Source: a virus. Taken from it: a stretch of 39,736 nucleotides of DNA. Positions 21,681 through 27,705 of this stretch are shown here, in pieces. Both the position numbers and the translations under genes were made by a program. Under the pieces are notes generated by a model. That model did no database searches, was not told where the DNA came from, and was given only the letters and a program-made list of their open reading frames with translations. Location of the stretch: IMG/VR virus record IMGVR_UViG_3300044695_001732, positions 1 through 39,736 of that record; one strand, written 5' to 3'. Numbering within the stretch: the first letter of the stretch is position 1; each line of letters begins with the position of its first letter.

Positions 21681-22137
21681 AAAGCGCCTTTGCCGCAGTC
21701 AGGTTGACTAACGGCTTTAGTAGATCTTTACAATATTCTACAATCCCTAATGCTTGCAAGTAGCCGTCTTTATAGTAGCGACTTGGCAGACACCATGAAC
21801 GGTCGTTGATCTGTGTTAACCCGTAATCTTGTGACCCGTTACGGTTCAACGTGGTGTTGTGGGCTTTGGGCTGACACCTGGATTCCCGGTTCATAATCAG
21901 GTCTAAGGTCATTAGATCTTCTTCGGCCCATCCAGCTGCCCGTGCCGTGTCCCAATGTTGAGGGCACTTGGCTGTTTTGGGCACACGGTGGGTGAGTCGA
22001 TATGCCCTCTCAGACGCGTTGAGAGCCACGCTAAGAGGTTGTGGGGTCACCAAAGGGGCTTTGGCTGCTGAAGCGATGCTGCCGAAGGTGATAATCCCTA
22101 CCAAAGAAACGGCAAATAGCCGTACAAGGTTTCGCAT
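21631..22137 (-). CDS. Exported lytic transglycosylase-like protein, 168 aa
   Basis: Start ATG 22137 (MRNLVRLFAVSLVGIITFGS) is six bases from GGAG; an upstream TTG is rejected. Residues 1-24 are a signal peptide ending ASA-A. The domain at about 70-155 has the lysozyme/SLT features IMNRESRC with catalytic Glu 85 and QDYGLTQIND (103-112), plus four Cys that could form disulphides outside the cell. It would cleave the glycan strands of peptidoglycan. It is unusual in lying among regulatory genes, about 5 kb from the holin/endolysin cluster. It could be virion-associated, a second lysin, or act late through its own export. Confidence 0.83.
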   Translation of the reverse strand: MRNLVRLFAVSLVGIITFGSIASAAKAPLVTPQPLSVALNASERAYRLTHRVPKTAKCPQHWDTARAAGWAEEDLMTLDLIMNRESRCQPKAHNTTLNRNGSQDYGLTQINDRSWCLPSRYYKDGYLQALGIVEYCKDLLKPLVNLTAAKALYDYSKKTGNGFRPWGL

Positions 22138-22188
22138 TAGTATCTCCAATCATAGCAAAATAGTCGGGTTGCTTACTGGTAAAGGGTT

Positions 22189-22524
22189 TTAGAACTCTGT
22201 GATGTTAAGTAACCGCATCAGATCTTTCACGGTTAACACGGCGTACTGGTCCTCTGCTTTACCATATCCTTTTCTTTTCGCAACAACAACCCCAACTTCT
22301 GCATTGGCGTTAATTCTTTCTATCTCTGCTTCTTTAAGCCAACCAGAGAAGTTAAGGGTGTTGTGCGATTTGCATTCAAAGACCAGCCTGTTATCCACAC
22401 CTGTGATGTCTCCTTTGTCTAGCGCACCTTGTAGGGCACGCCGTTCGCAGTTCGGGTAGAACTGTTTAAGGTAGTCAACTATGAGTGTTTCAAAGGCTGT
22501 GCCTTTAGATTTGTTTTTACTCAC
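22189..22524 (-). CDS. PD-(D/E)XK nuclease, Holliday-junction-resolvase-like, 111 aa
   Basis: Features in order: GTAFETLIVDYLKQ (Glu 12), the basic CERRALQGALDKGDITGV with the Asp of GDI, LVFECKSHN (ECK, the D/E-x-K part), and a later KEAEIERINANA helix. Length and order fit compact resolvase-type nucleases that many phages use on branched DNA before packaging. The start is GTG 22524, overlapping the previous stop by eight bases. It lies two genes below the exonuclease pair, consistent with recombination-linked replication. Confidence 0.78.
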   Translation of the reverse strand: MSKNKSKGTAFETLIVDYLKQFYPNCERRALQGALDKGDITGVDNRLVFECKSHNTLNFSGWLKEAEIERINANAEVGVVVAKRKGYGKAEDQYAVLTVKDLMRLLNITEF

Positions 22525-22672
22525 TAGGTTTTTCGTTCTTCAACAGTTGCATCAACGCAACACGAATCATGTATGACCTGGACTGTTGATGTTCAATCGA
22601 ATAGGTGTCTAGTTGTTCTGCAATCTCTGGCTCAATACGGAACGCTATGAGTGCTCGTTTCATCTCTTTCAT
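22517..22672 (-). CDS. Ribbon-helix-helix protein, 51 aa
   Basis: Reads MKEMKRALIAFRIEPEIAEQ, then LDTYSIEHQQSRSYMIRVAL. The beta strand KRALIAFRI followed by two helices with SRSYMIRVAL matches the CopG/MetJ ribbon-helix-helix fold, a dimeric DNA binder. The ATG at 22672 overlaps the previous stop (ATGA) and the stop overlaps the nuclease start, so it belongs to the recombination operon. It may repress that operon or the palindromic sites elsewhere; untested. Confidence 0.72.
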   Translation of the reverse strand: MKEMKRALIAFRIEPEIAEQLDTYSIEHQQSRSYMIRVALMQLLKNEKPSE

Positions 22673-23310
22673 TTCGGAGCCATACCTAACAAACTAATAA
22701 GTTCTGAGGCTTCTTGTTTGTTGAGTTGCTTTAGGTCTGTAATGGGACGACCAGTGTGTGATGATGCCAACTCCAGGCGTTCTTCCTGCTTGTAGTTCTG
22801 GCTCATGCACATACTAACGATCTTACCTACCTGAGCTGCCGACGCCGGATCATTTGTTTTTCTAACACGGTTAGATCCTGGGTTCTCGTCGTACACGGTA
22901 GCTGATTTAAACACGTTAGTTATTTCACGCAGCGCAGCAACGTTGTCAATGACTGACATCGCTGGTGCTGCCTGTTGTTGTCCTCGTGCAACCTTTTCCA
23001 TTTCTTCACGGCTTGGTCGTGCACCTTTGGGTGCGTATCCGCAGTTGGCTAGTCCGCGTCCCGTTGACGACGTTTCCGCATTTTCGAGGTGGCTTGTCTT
23101 GTTGACAGGACTTGCTCCTCTAACTTCTTCGGCGAACCCTGTGGCTTTAGGGAACTCATCTGCTGCATCAAAGTAAATGGATGTCTTGAACACGACTTTG
23201 TTGTCGTCGTAGTGCACCATTTCGGTAAAGATGCGACCGTTTGGGTGGTCGTTCCAGAATCGGACTAGACGATCCTCGACTGTTTCGTAGTTATCTAAGT
23301 TGAATCCCAT
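22669..23310 (-). CDS. Putative ssDNA-annealing / recombination partner protein, 213 aa
   Basis: The segment SPVNKTSHLENAETSSTGRG at about 68-87 recalls the VN-TS-LEN-ETS-GRAL signature found in Erf/Rad52-like annealing and ssDNA-binding phage proteins. It is preceded by VVFKTSIYFDAADEFPKATG and followed by a linker (about 100-120), then a helical C-terminal domain from SAAQVGKIVSMCMSQNYKQE. It sits directly downstream of the YqaJ-type exonuclease (two-base gap), the usual partner order in which the exonuclease makes 3' tails and the annealing protein pairs them. The signature is weaker than in classical members, so an ssDNA-binding protein is an alternative. Confidence 0.6.
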   Translation of the reverse strand: MGFNLDNYETVEDRLVRFWNDHPNGRIFTEMVHYDDNKVVFKTSIYFDAADEFPKATGFAEEVRGASPVNKTSHLENAETSSTGRGLANCGYAPKGARPSREEMEKVARGQQQAAPAMSVIDNVAALREITNVFKSATVYDENPGSNRVRKTNDPASAAQVGKIVSMCMSQNYKQEERLELASSHTGRPITDLKQLNKQEASELISLLGMAPK

Positions 23311-23312
23311 GA

Positions 23313-24248
23313 TTATTTTGCTCCTTTGATGTTGAATGTTCGGTATGTGGTTTCTTTTCTGAACTTTGCTACTAACGCTGGGTGTGCTACTTCTAATGCT
23401 TTTGCGTCCAATGAGTTACGGCGTGATGTTTTCCATGTGCACACAACGCTTCCGTCTATTGAACCGTATTGCGCATCACCAAGGGCAGCACACACAGTTG
23501 TTTTTAATGTTTCTTCTCTCTCTTCTAACTCTTTTATAATCTTTTTAGTTTCTGCCAATTCGGACAGAACATCTTTGAACTCGTCAGATAGAACCATAGT
23601 TATATCTTGGCTCTCTGGGTGGTCAGCAGCAACATGGCGGTATTCAAGTTTGCAGTTTGCCGGATAGTTCCCAGTGTCTATCGCACTTAGAAATTCGCGG
23701 CACGCATCTATGTGCATTTGACGTTCATCAGATGTGACGATCTGGGTGTAACGCTTCAGTTCCATTTCACCGTCAAAGATGACCCATTCAATCTTGTCTA
23801 CGTCGGCGCAGATTGCTTGTTGCACACCTTGCCAGTACCAGTAGCGAGGTAGTACGCCACTCCAACGGGTCTTAGATGTTTTGACTTCGTACACATCACC
23901 GTTCTCATCTATGGCATCAAGCGTGGCGATTAGGCGCACTGCTGGTTCGTCGTATGCGTACATCACTTCTGGTGTGTGCAGTTGGATGTTCTCCATGTCA
24001 GCGACCCACTCAATCATCACTGGTTCTAAACGGTTGCCACGTTCCATGGCTTTGTTTGGTGCTACTGGTTCTGGTGGATGTATTGCCAATAGTTCATTTG
24101 CAAGATCTGCAGCTGATTTAAACGGATGTTCGTTGTGTACTGCTGCTGCTACGGATGCTGATATTCGAGCAACACCGTGTTCGTTTTGCCATCTAAGTGC
24201 CAGCCATGCTGGGGTTCCGTGTAGTGGTTTGTTAATTGTGTAACGCAT
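23313..24248 (-). CDS. YqaJ-type viral exonuclease, 311 aa
   Basis: PD-(D/E)XK-fold exonuclease of the lambda-Exo/YqaJ group, degrading one strand from DNA ends for recombination. Motifs: the N-terminal HGTPAWLALRWQNEHGVARI with the Trp/Arg of this family, AMERGNRLEP (Glu 75), RLIATLDAID (Asp 111), YEVKTSKT (Glu 121, Lys 123) and GVQQAICA helix (Gln before the active site helix). The C-terminal ~110 residues are a coiled coil (KKIIKELEEREETLKT) and a basic end. Start ATG 24248 with AGGAGG-type site upstream and a likely promoter at 24268-24297. It heads the 24248-19314 group of genes. Confidence 0.87.
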   Translation of the reverse strand: MRYTINKPLHGTPAWLALRWQNEHGVARISASVAAAVHNEHPFKSAADLANELLAIHPPEPVAPNKAMERGNRLEPVMIEWVADMENIQLHTPEVMYAYDEPAVRLIATLDAIDENGDVYEVKTSKTRWSGVLPRYWYWQGVQQAICADVDKIEWVIFDGEMELKRYTQIVTSDERQMHIDACREFLSAIDTGNYPANCKLEYRHVAADHPESQDITMVLSDEFKDVLSELAETKKIIKELEEREETLKTTVCAALGDAQYGSIDGSVVCTWKTSRRNSLDAKALEVAHPALVAKFRKETTYRTFNIKGAK

Positions 24249-24267
24249 ATGTTCCTCCTGTAGTTGG

Positions 24268-24297
24268 TGTATAACAGCGTATAACGCCGAGATACAA
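24268..24297 (-). promoter_or_regulatory. Putative promoter for the exonuclease operon
   Basis: On the minus strand, TTGTAT (24297-24292) and TATACA (24273-24268) are 18 bases apart, close to sigma-70-type boxes. The spacer holds the palindrome GCGTTATACGC, and the -10 region repeats TTATAC, which may be an operator. The AGGAGG ribosome site and ATG follow within 20 bases, making a very short leader. This is one of the few real gaps (57 bases) in the early region. Confidence 0.4.
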
Positions 24298-24305
24298 AAA
24301 GCAAC

Positions 24306-24560
24306 TTACAACAGGGGTGTAACAGACTTAATGTTGCGGATCATCGCTACAGGGATATGCAAGATGTGATCCAAGTCGTCGTCCTCTGTGCGCGACTGAT
24401 AGATAGTGACATGGTTTTCTTTGCCACCGTCACCCACTGCCAAAAGATACCCAGATGATTTAATGATGTACTCGGCTTGATCTATCTCACTGATCGGTGT
24501 CCAACCCGTACCACCTGAATGTGTGTCAGCCCAAGTGATTTCAACAATAGTTTCAGTCAT
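24306..24560 (-). CDS. Hypothetical protein, 84 aa
   Basis: Starts at ATG 24560 with GGAG nine bases upstream; overlaps the 32-residue gene by eight bases. Beta-strand pattern with acidic loops: TETIVEITWADTHSGGTGWT, then DQAEYIIKSSGYLLAVGDGG and a C-terminal LHIPVAMIRNIKSVT. It resembles small phage proteins that may form a barrel, but no named family is recognised. It lies at the end of the series 26542-24306 of small early genes. Confidence 0.65.
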   Translation of the reverse strand: MTETIVEITWADTHSGGTGWTPISEIDQAEYIIKSSGYLLAVGDGGKENHVTIYQSRTEDDDLDHILHIPVAMIRNIKSVTPLL

Positions 24561-24651
24561 CGTCTTCTACTCCTCGATCACCGCAGAACGGTGGCTTAGG
24601 CATAGGTTCCCTGCACGCGCAAGGATTGTTACGACGACCGAAGGCAGTCAT
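24553..24651 (-). CDS. Putative 32-residue Cys-containing peptide
   Basis: Reads MTAFGRRNNPCACREPMPKP, then PFCGDRGVEDDD-stop. Both ends overlap neighbours: its ATG overlaps the stop of the gene before (ATGA) and its last codons contain the ATG of the gene after. Three Cys (CAC and C) may bind metal. Neat coupling supports it as a real microgene; the short length limits confidence. Confidence 0.5.
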   Translation of the reverse strand: MTAFGRRNNPCACREPMPKPPFCGDRGVEDDD

Positions 24652-24839
24652 TCTGGGTATTCAATTACGGATATATCGGATTGTGAATAGTGAACTAGCC
24701 GACCATCTTTGCCAATACCAACCCACGTCGGAGCGTCCGAATCGCACAAACAACTGGTCAAATAATCCTTGCTGTGGACTACCGCAGCCTTACATGTGTT
24801 ACAACGAACTTGGTAGATCACTGTTCGTCCGCCATCCAT
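24648..24839 (-). CDS. Small Cys-rich protein, 63 aa
   Basis: Contains CNTC (about 13-16) and CLC (about 30-32), a likely zinc-knuckle pair, then PTWVGIGKDGRLVHYSQSD and an end SDISVIEYPE. The start may be ATG 24839 or GTG 24821, which overlaps the preceding stop as GTGA and would shorten it by six residues; neither has a strong ribosome site. Function unknown. Confidence 0.6.
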   Translation of the reverse strand: MDGGRTVIYQVRCNTCKAAVVHSKDYLTSCLCDSDAPTWVGIGKDGRLVHYSQSDISVIEYPE

Positions 24840-24994
24840 GGTTCAATTTCATCTTCAGGTACATCAACAGCAAGCATGAATGTGTTTCCGTAACGCACAT
24901 CGTATTTGTTTCCTGTACCGTCCACGATCACAGACTCGATAGTCCCTGACTCGTCATCAATGATTACTCTGTCACCCACATTAAACAATCTCAT
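24818..24994 (-). CDS. Hypothetical small protein, 58 aa, SH3-like strand pattern
   Basis: Reads MRLFNVGDRVIIDDESGTIE, SVIVDGTGNKYDVRYGNTFM and a tail to MADEQ-stop. The repeated V-G-D-R-V / G-T-I-E-S / Y-D-V-R-Y pattern is like a KOW/Tudor-type small barrel that in other proteins binds nucleic acid. The ATG at 24994 overlaps the previous stop (ATGA) and its stop overlaps the next gene. It is too short to catch most length cut-offs, but its codon structure and coupling are good. Confidence 0.65.
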   Translation of the reverse strand: MRLFNVGDRVIIDDESGTIESVIVDGTGNKYDVRYGNTFMLAVDVPEDEIEPWMADEQ

Positions 24995-25173
24995 GATTGT
25001 TGTTCCATTACATAGATCTGTTCAGACAATGTTTTAATCCGTTCACGTTTAGCATCAACATTATTTGTTATGCGCTGAATCTCCATTTTTAATTTTCTAA
25101 TTTCTTCTGCTTGTTCAGCAATAGTGAACCTTGCCATTTCTTGCATTTGTGCTAAGTCTTTCATTGCACTCAT
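24991..25173 (-). CDS. Small coiled-coil protein, 60 aa
   Basis: Start ATG 25173 (MSAMKDLAQMQEMARFTIAE) because AGGAGG lies six bases upstream and the ATG overlaps the phosphoesterase stop. It is continuously helical with heptads through AEEIRKLKMEIQRITNNVDA and KRERIKTLSEQIYVMEQQ. It may form a dimer; no known family. A longer frame to 25218 is not needed. Confidence 0.68.
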   Translation of the reverse strand: MSAMKDLAQMQEMARFTIAEQAEEIRKLKMEIQRITNNVDAKRERIKTLSEQIYVMEQQS

Positions 25174-26156
25174 TTGTTTCCTCCTGGGTTGTTTGATAAA
25201 TAATCTTTGCCACGCCACCTAGCCCAACCATCCCTGATTGGCACTAACTCCAAATTGAAATTACCATCTCCTGGTTCGTATTCCACCACAGCAATACCTT
25301 GTTGCCAATCCTCTGAACGGTACAACGGTCGCCCGTCAAGATCATGACCGCCTCTGGTGCTTGGTACAGCCCCGTCGGTTCTTGCCAAACAGCCAGGTGA
25401 TGCAGCCAAAATGGTTCTAGCCCCATCGTGGTCATCACGGGTTCGTTCAGCCCATTCGCGCCTGTGGATATGACCAAAAATCACCGAGGTCTTTACTGTT
25501 GCCAAGTATTTGTGTGCTGTGGAACCGCCCGAAGCAACCTTGTCGCCATGAATAACATGCAACCGTTCGTTGATCCAATGTGCACCTGTCGGGTATCCGC
25601 TCAGATACGTCACCTCAGATTCATCTAAGCGACATAGATACGGAACGGACATCACCGGCCATTCGTGCGGGACTTTGCCACGACGCAACCCAAACGCCGC
25701 TGCTGCCGAGTCCAACACATAGTTGCCTAAGCGTTCTTCATGGTTGCCTGCAATCCAAACAATCTTTGCTTGGGGTGCAATCGTTCGTAACTGTGCGCAT
25801 AGTTCGGTAGCACGATCAATTGTCGCTTGTGTTGTTCGAGCAAACGCAGGTGTGTAACGGTATTTTCCAAACTCACACAAGTCCAGGTTGTCTCCAACTA
25901 ACACGATTTGATCTGGCTTTGCTGCTTTAACAATTCGCAACGCAACTTCGATAGCCTGCTCGTCGTGTATCGGTTCTAACGCATCGTTGTTTGCATGGAA
26001 GTAACCAAGTTGCATATCTGGCAGGATGACTGCTGTTTGATATTTAGATTTGGAAGCAACACTTGGCGTTAGTTTTGGCACTCGGTATTGTTTACCCTGT
26101 TTGATAACGGGCCAAGCGGGTGCGTCTGTTTTGCGTAATTCATCAGCCAATGACAT
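25170..26156 (-). CDS. Calcineurin-like metallophosphoesterase, 328 aa
   Basis: Two-metal phosphoesterase acting on nucleotides, nucleic acids or phosphoproteins. Start ATG 26156 (MSLADELRKTDAPAWP) with GAGGAG nine bases upstream. Motifs: LPDMQLG (Asp 47), VGDNLD (Asp 89), AGNHEE (Asn 138, His 139), VIHGDK (His 203) and FGHIHRRE (His 229, His 231): the whole metal-binding set of the family. The first Asp-x-His is replaced by Asp-x-Gln (PDMQ), seen in some phage members. Phages carry such enzymes next to recombination genes, where they may act in DNA-end or nucleotide processing; the substrate here is not known. Confidence 0.88.
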   Translation of the reverse strand: MSLADELRKTDAPAWPVIKQGKQYRVPKLTPSVASKSKYQTAVILPDMQLGYFHANNDALEPIHDEQAIEVALRIVKAAKPDQIVLVGDNLDLCEFGKYRYTPAFARTTQATIDRATELCAQLRTIAPQAKIVWIAGNHEERLGNYVLDSAAAAFGLRRGKVPHEWPVMSVPYLCRLDESEVTYLSGYPTGAHWINERLHVIHGDKVASGGSTAHKYLATVKTSVIFGHIHRREWAERTRDDHDGARTILAASPGCLARTDGAVPSTRGGHDLDGRPLYRSEDWQQGIAVVEYEPGDGNFNLELVPIRDGWARWRGKDYLSNNPGGNK

Positions 26157-26406
26157 GTATGTATTCTCCTCGTCGGTATTGATTAATTGCACCAATACTT
26201 ATACGATGCCCACGTTTTTCTAATGCTATGCAAATGGACGGTGTTGGAATTGTTGAATCTTTAAGTGCGTTAATAAGATCTTCTTTGTCTTGTTTTTCAA
26301 GTTTGTTTATGATCTGAAAAAGCAATGGAATTCTTCCACGGGTTGGACGATTATTTTTTATCTCGTCCATCAGACTTTGTTTCACGGATTCTTTTTGCGT
26401 TTTCAA
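26143..26406 (-). CDS. Small HTH-like DNA-binding protein, 87 aa
   Basis: Start TTG 26406 has GGGAG seven bases upstream. A basic helix (MDEIKNNRPTRGRIP) leads to a helical repeat (LEKQDKEDLINALKDSTIPT), and the last 30 residues (ICIALEKRGHRISIGAINQY) look like a helix-turn-helix of the type 'A-L-x-x-R-G-x-x-I-S-x-x-A-I-x-x-Y-R-R'. It probably binds DNA. It overlaps the preceding 63-residue gene by 56 bases and the phosphoesterase by 14. Confidence 0.65.
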   Translation of the reverse strand: MKTQKESVKQSLMDEIKNNRPTRGRIPLLFQIINKLEKQDKEDLINALKDSTIPTPSICIALEKRGHRISIGAINQYRRGEYIHVIG

Positions 26407-26542
26407 CGTGCGCTCCCTCGATTGTTTTGTTGAGTTTTTCTATTACTTCCCACAACTCGTCAGCTTGGTTTCGTGAAGGTGTGACCTTCAGTAAACAGTC
26501 GCGGATAAGCATGAGTTCAACGGTAGTGAATCCCCTCGCCAT
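26351..26542 (-). CDS. Hypothetical helical protein, 63 aa
   Basis: Starts at ATG 26542 (MARGFTTVELMLIRDCLLKV) and is helical and charged to a basic end (RIRETKSDGRDKK). No domain is recognised. The 56-base overlap with the next gene is large, so its C-terminus may be under-constrained. It opens the early gene group that follows the lysis cassette after a 22-base gap. Confidence 0.55.
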   Translation of the reverse strand: MARGFTTVELMLIRDCLLKVTPSRNQADELWEVIEKLNKTIEGAHVENAKRIRETKSDGRDKK

Positions 26543-26564
26543 TTACAAGCACCTTTCAATCGGT

Positions 26565-26771
26565 TTAGTTGTGCTTAGACCTTAGATGATCTGTGAGCGC
26601 GGTGTCAATTCTATCTACTTTGTCTTCGGTTCGGTTCAAAGATTTGTGCATGGTGCGCAGGATGCCTTGTACCACTTGGTGGTCTGCATGGTTTTCTTTG
26701 CCTAGTTTGGCAATAATGATTGCTAGCAGACCAAAACTACCAGTAACGACAGCAGCCCAAACAGCATCCAT
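26565..26771 (-). CDS. Small N-terminal-anchored membrane protein, holin-like, 68 aa
   Basis: Start ATG 26771 (MDAVWAAVVTGSFGLLAIII), three bases after the endolysin stop region; a longer frame through the endolysin gene is rejected. Residues about 3-22 are one transmembrane span, followed by a charged helical tail (KLGKENHADHQVVQGILRTM, then NRTEDKVDRIDTALTDHLRS). Placement directly after the endolysin suggests a second holin, an antiholin or a lysis timer. Confidence 0.7.
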   Translation of the reverse strand: MDAVWAAVVTGSFGLLAIIIAKLGKENHADHQVVQGILRTMHKSLNRTEDKVDRIDTALTDHLRSKHN

Positions 26772-26772
26772 G

Positions 26773-27300
26773 TCATACGGCTTTCGCAGCAACGAAGGCT
26801 GCAACCGCAGGCGGAACTTGGTTTCCTTGGGTGTAGCGGATGTGCCACGGTTCGGATTGGACTTCGTGTGAGAAGCCGTAGAGGTGTTCATTGGCTAACA
26901 TCCAAGCAAGTCTAGGTCCTGATGCTGTGGACACATCGACTGCGATACCGAGGTTGTGCTGGCTTTTGCCTGGTGTTGCCAGCATCGCCAAACCTTTTTT
27001 CAGATACCAAGTTTTACCCTCGAATGTTTTGGTGCTGGTTCCGTCTACTTTGTCAAGCGTGTAGCGTGTGAGGAAGCCCCGCTTTTGGGTTTCGTAATCT
27101 CGATATGTGTCACCGCTACTCGTCGGAGTCAGTTTGATACCAGCCTTATCAGCCGCATCAACCATTGCTTCCCACGCATCAGCAGCACAATGATGCAACG
27201 TACCACCAATGGTTTTGCGTAGTTTGTCTGCGGCTAGTTTGCCTGGGACAGCGTTCTTTAGATGGTCACAAAGTTTGACCGGCACAACTGGATATGCCAT
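26773..27300 (-). CDS. Endolysin, M15-type D,D/L,D-peptidase, 175 aa
   Basis: Zinc peptidase of the VanY/M15 group that cuts peptide stems of peptidoglycan. Motifs: SSGDTYRDYETQKRGF (about 61-76, substrate Arg/Asp), SQHNLGIAVDV with zinc ligands His 115 and Asp 122, and SEPWHIRY with catalytic Glu 150 and zinc ligand His 153. No signal peptide or wall-binding repeat, so it needs the holin to reach the wall. It follows the holin by four bases. There is no LysB-like esterase, which argues against a mycolate-containing host. Confidence 0.9.
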   Translation of the reverse strand: MAYPVVPVKLCDHLKNAVPGKLAADKLRKTIGGTLHHCAADAWEAMVDAADKAGIKLTPTSSGDTYRDYETQKRGFLTRYTLDKVDGTSTKTFEGKTWYLKKGLAMLATPGKSQHNLGIAVDVSTASGPRLAWMLANEHLYGFSHEVQSEPWHIRYTQGNQVPPAVAAFVAAKAV

Positions 27301-27304
27301 AGTT

Positions 27305-27541
27305 TTACTTGGCTGGTTTTGCGCCGAACGCGCTGTTGATTTCTTCCATTGTCAACTTGCCGTCGAGCGAGGCGGCTGCGAGTTTCTGAATTACGGCGGC
27401 ACATGCGGCGAATCCTGCGAGGGCTGCTGCCTTAAACACGCTTAGTTCTGGAGCAAGAATTGCACTACCGCCAACGATAGCCAATGCTGAGGACAGGAAC
27501 ACTGCCACGATACGACCGAGGATGTCTTGTGCTTTCTTCAT
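27305..27541 (-). CDS. Holin, two membrane spans, 78 aa
   Basis: Reads KKAQDILGRIVAVFLSSALA followed by IVGGSAILAPELSVFKAAAL; hydrophobic spans at about 10-30 and 35-55 with a short turn, then a charged end (LDGKLTMEEINSAFGAKPAK). Size, topology and place just before the endolysin match small class II holins. The ATG at 27541 overlaps the previous stop (ATGA). Confidence 0.8.
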   Translation of the reverse strand: MKKAQDILGRIVAVFLSSALAIVGGSAILAPELSVFKAAALAGFAACAAVIQKLAAASLDGKLTMEEINSAFGAKPAK

Positions 27542-27705
27542 TCTGTTTCCTTTGTGCTAAGAGTTAAAGCTGCGTGTAACACCAATGATACACCAACCAC
27601 CCAGATCGCTTGCCGGAGTGTAGGGCCTGACAACGTAATCAGGACTAGTCCTGTGCCTGCGTATGTCCATGCGTTGTCTTTGATGAGGTTGGTGAGGCGT
27701 TTCAT
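27538..27705 (-). CDS. Small membrane protein before the holin, 55 aa
   Basis: Reads MKRLTNLIKDNAWTYAGTGL, VLITLSGPTLRQAIWVVGVS and LVLHAALTLSTKETE. A basic start is followed by two short hydrophobic segments. Its ATG overlaps the stop of the exported Thr/Pro-rich gene and its stop overlaps the holin ATG. Candidate antiholin or second holin. Too short for many gene finders. Confidence 0.68.
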   Translation of the reverse strand: MKRLTNLIKDNAWTYAGTGLVLITLSGPTLRQAIWVVGVSLVLHAALTLSTKETE

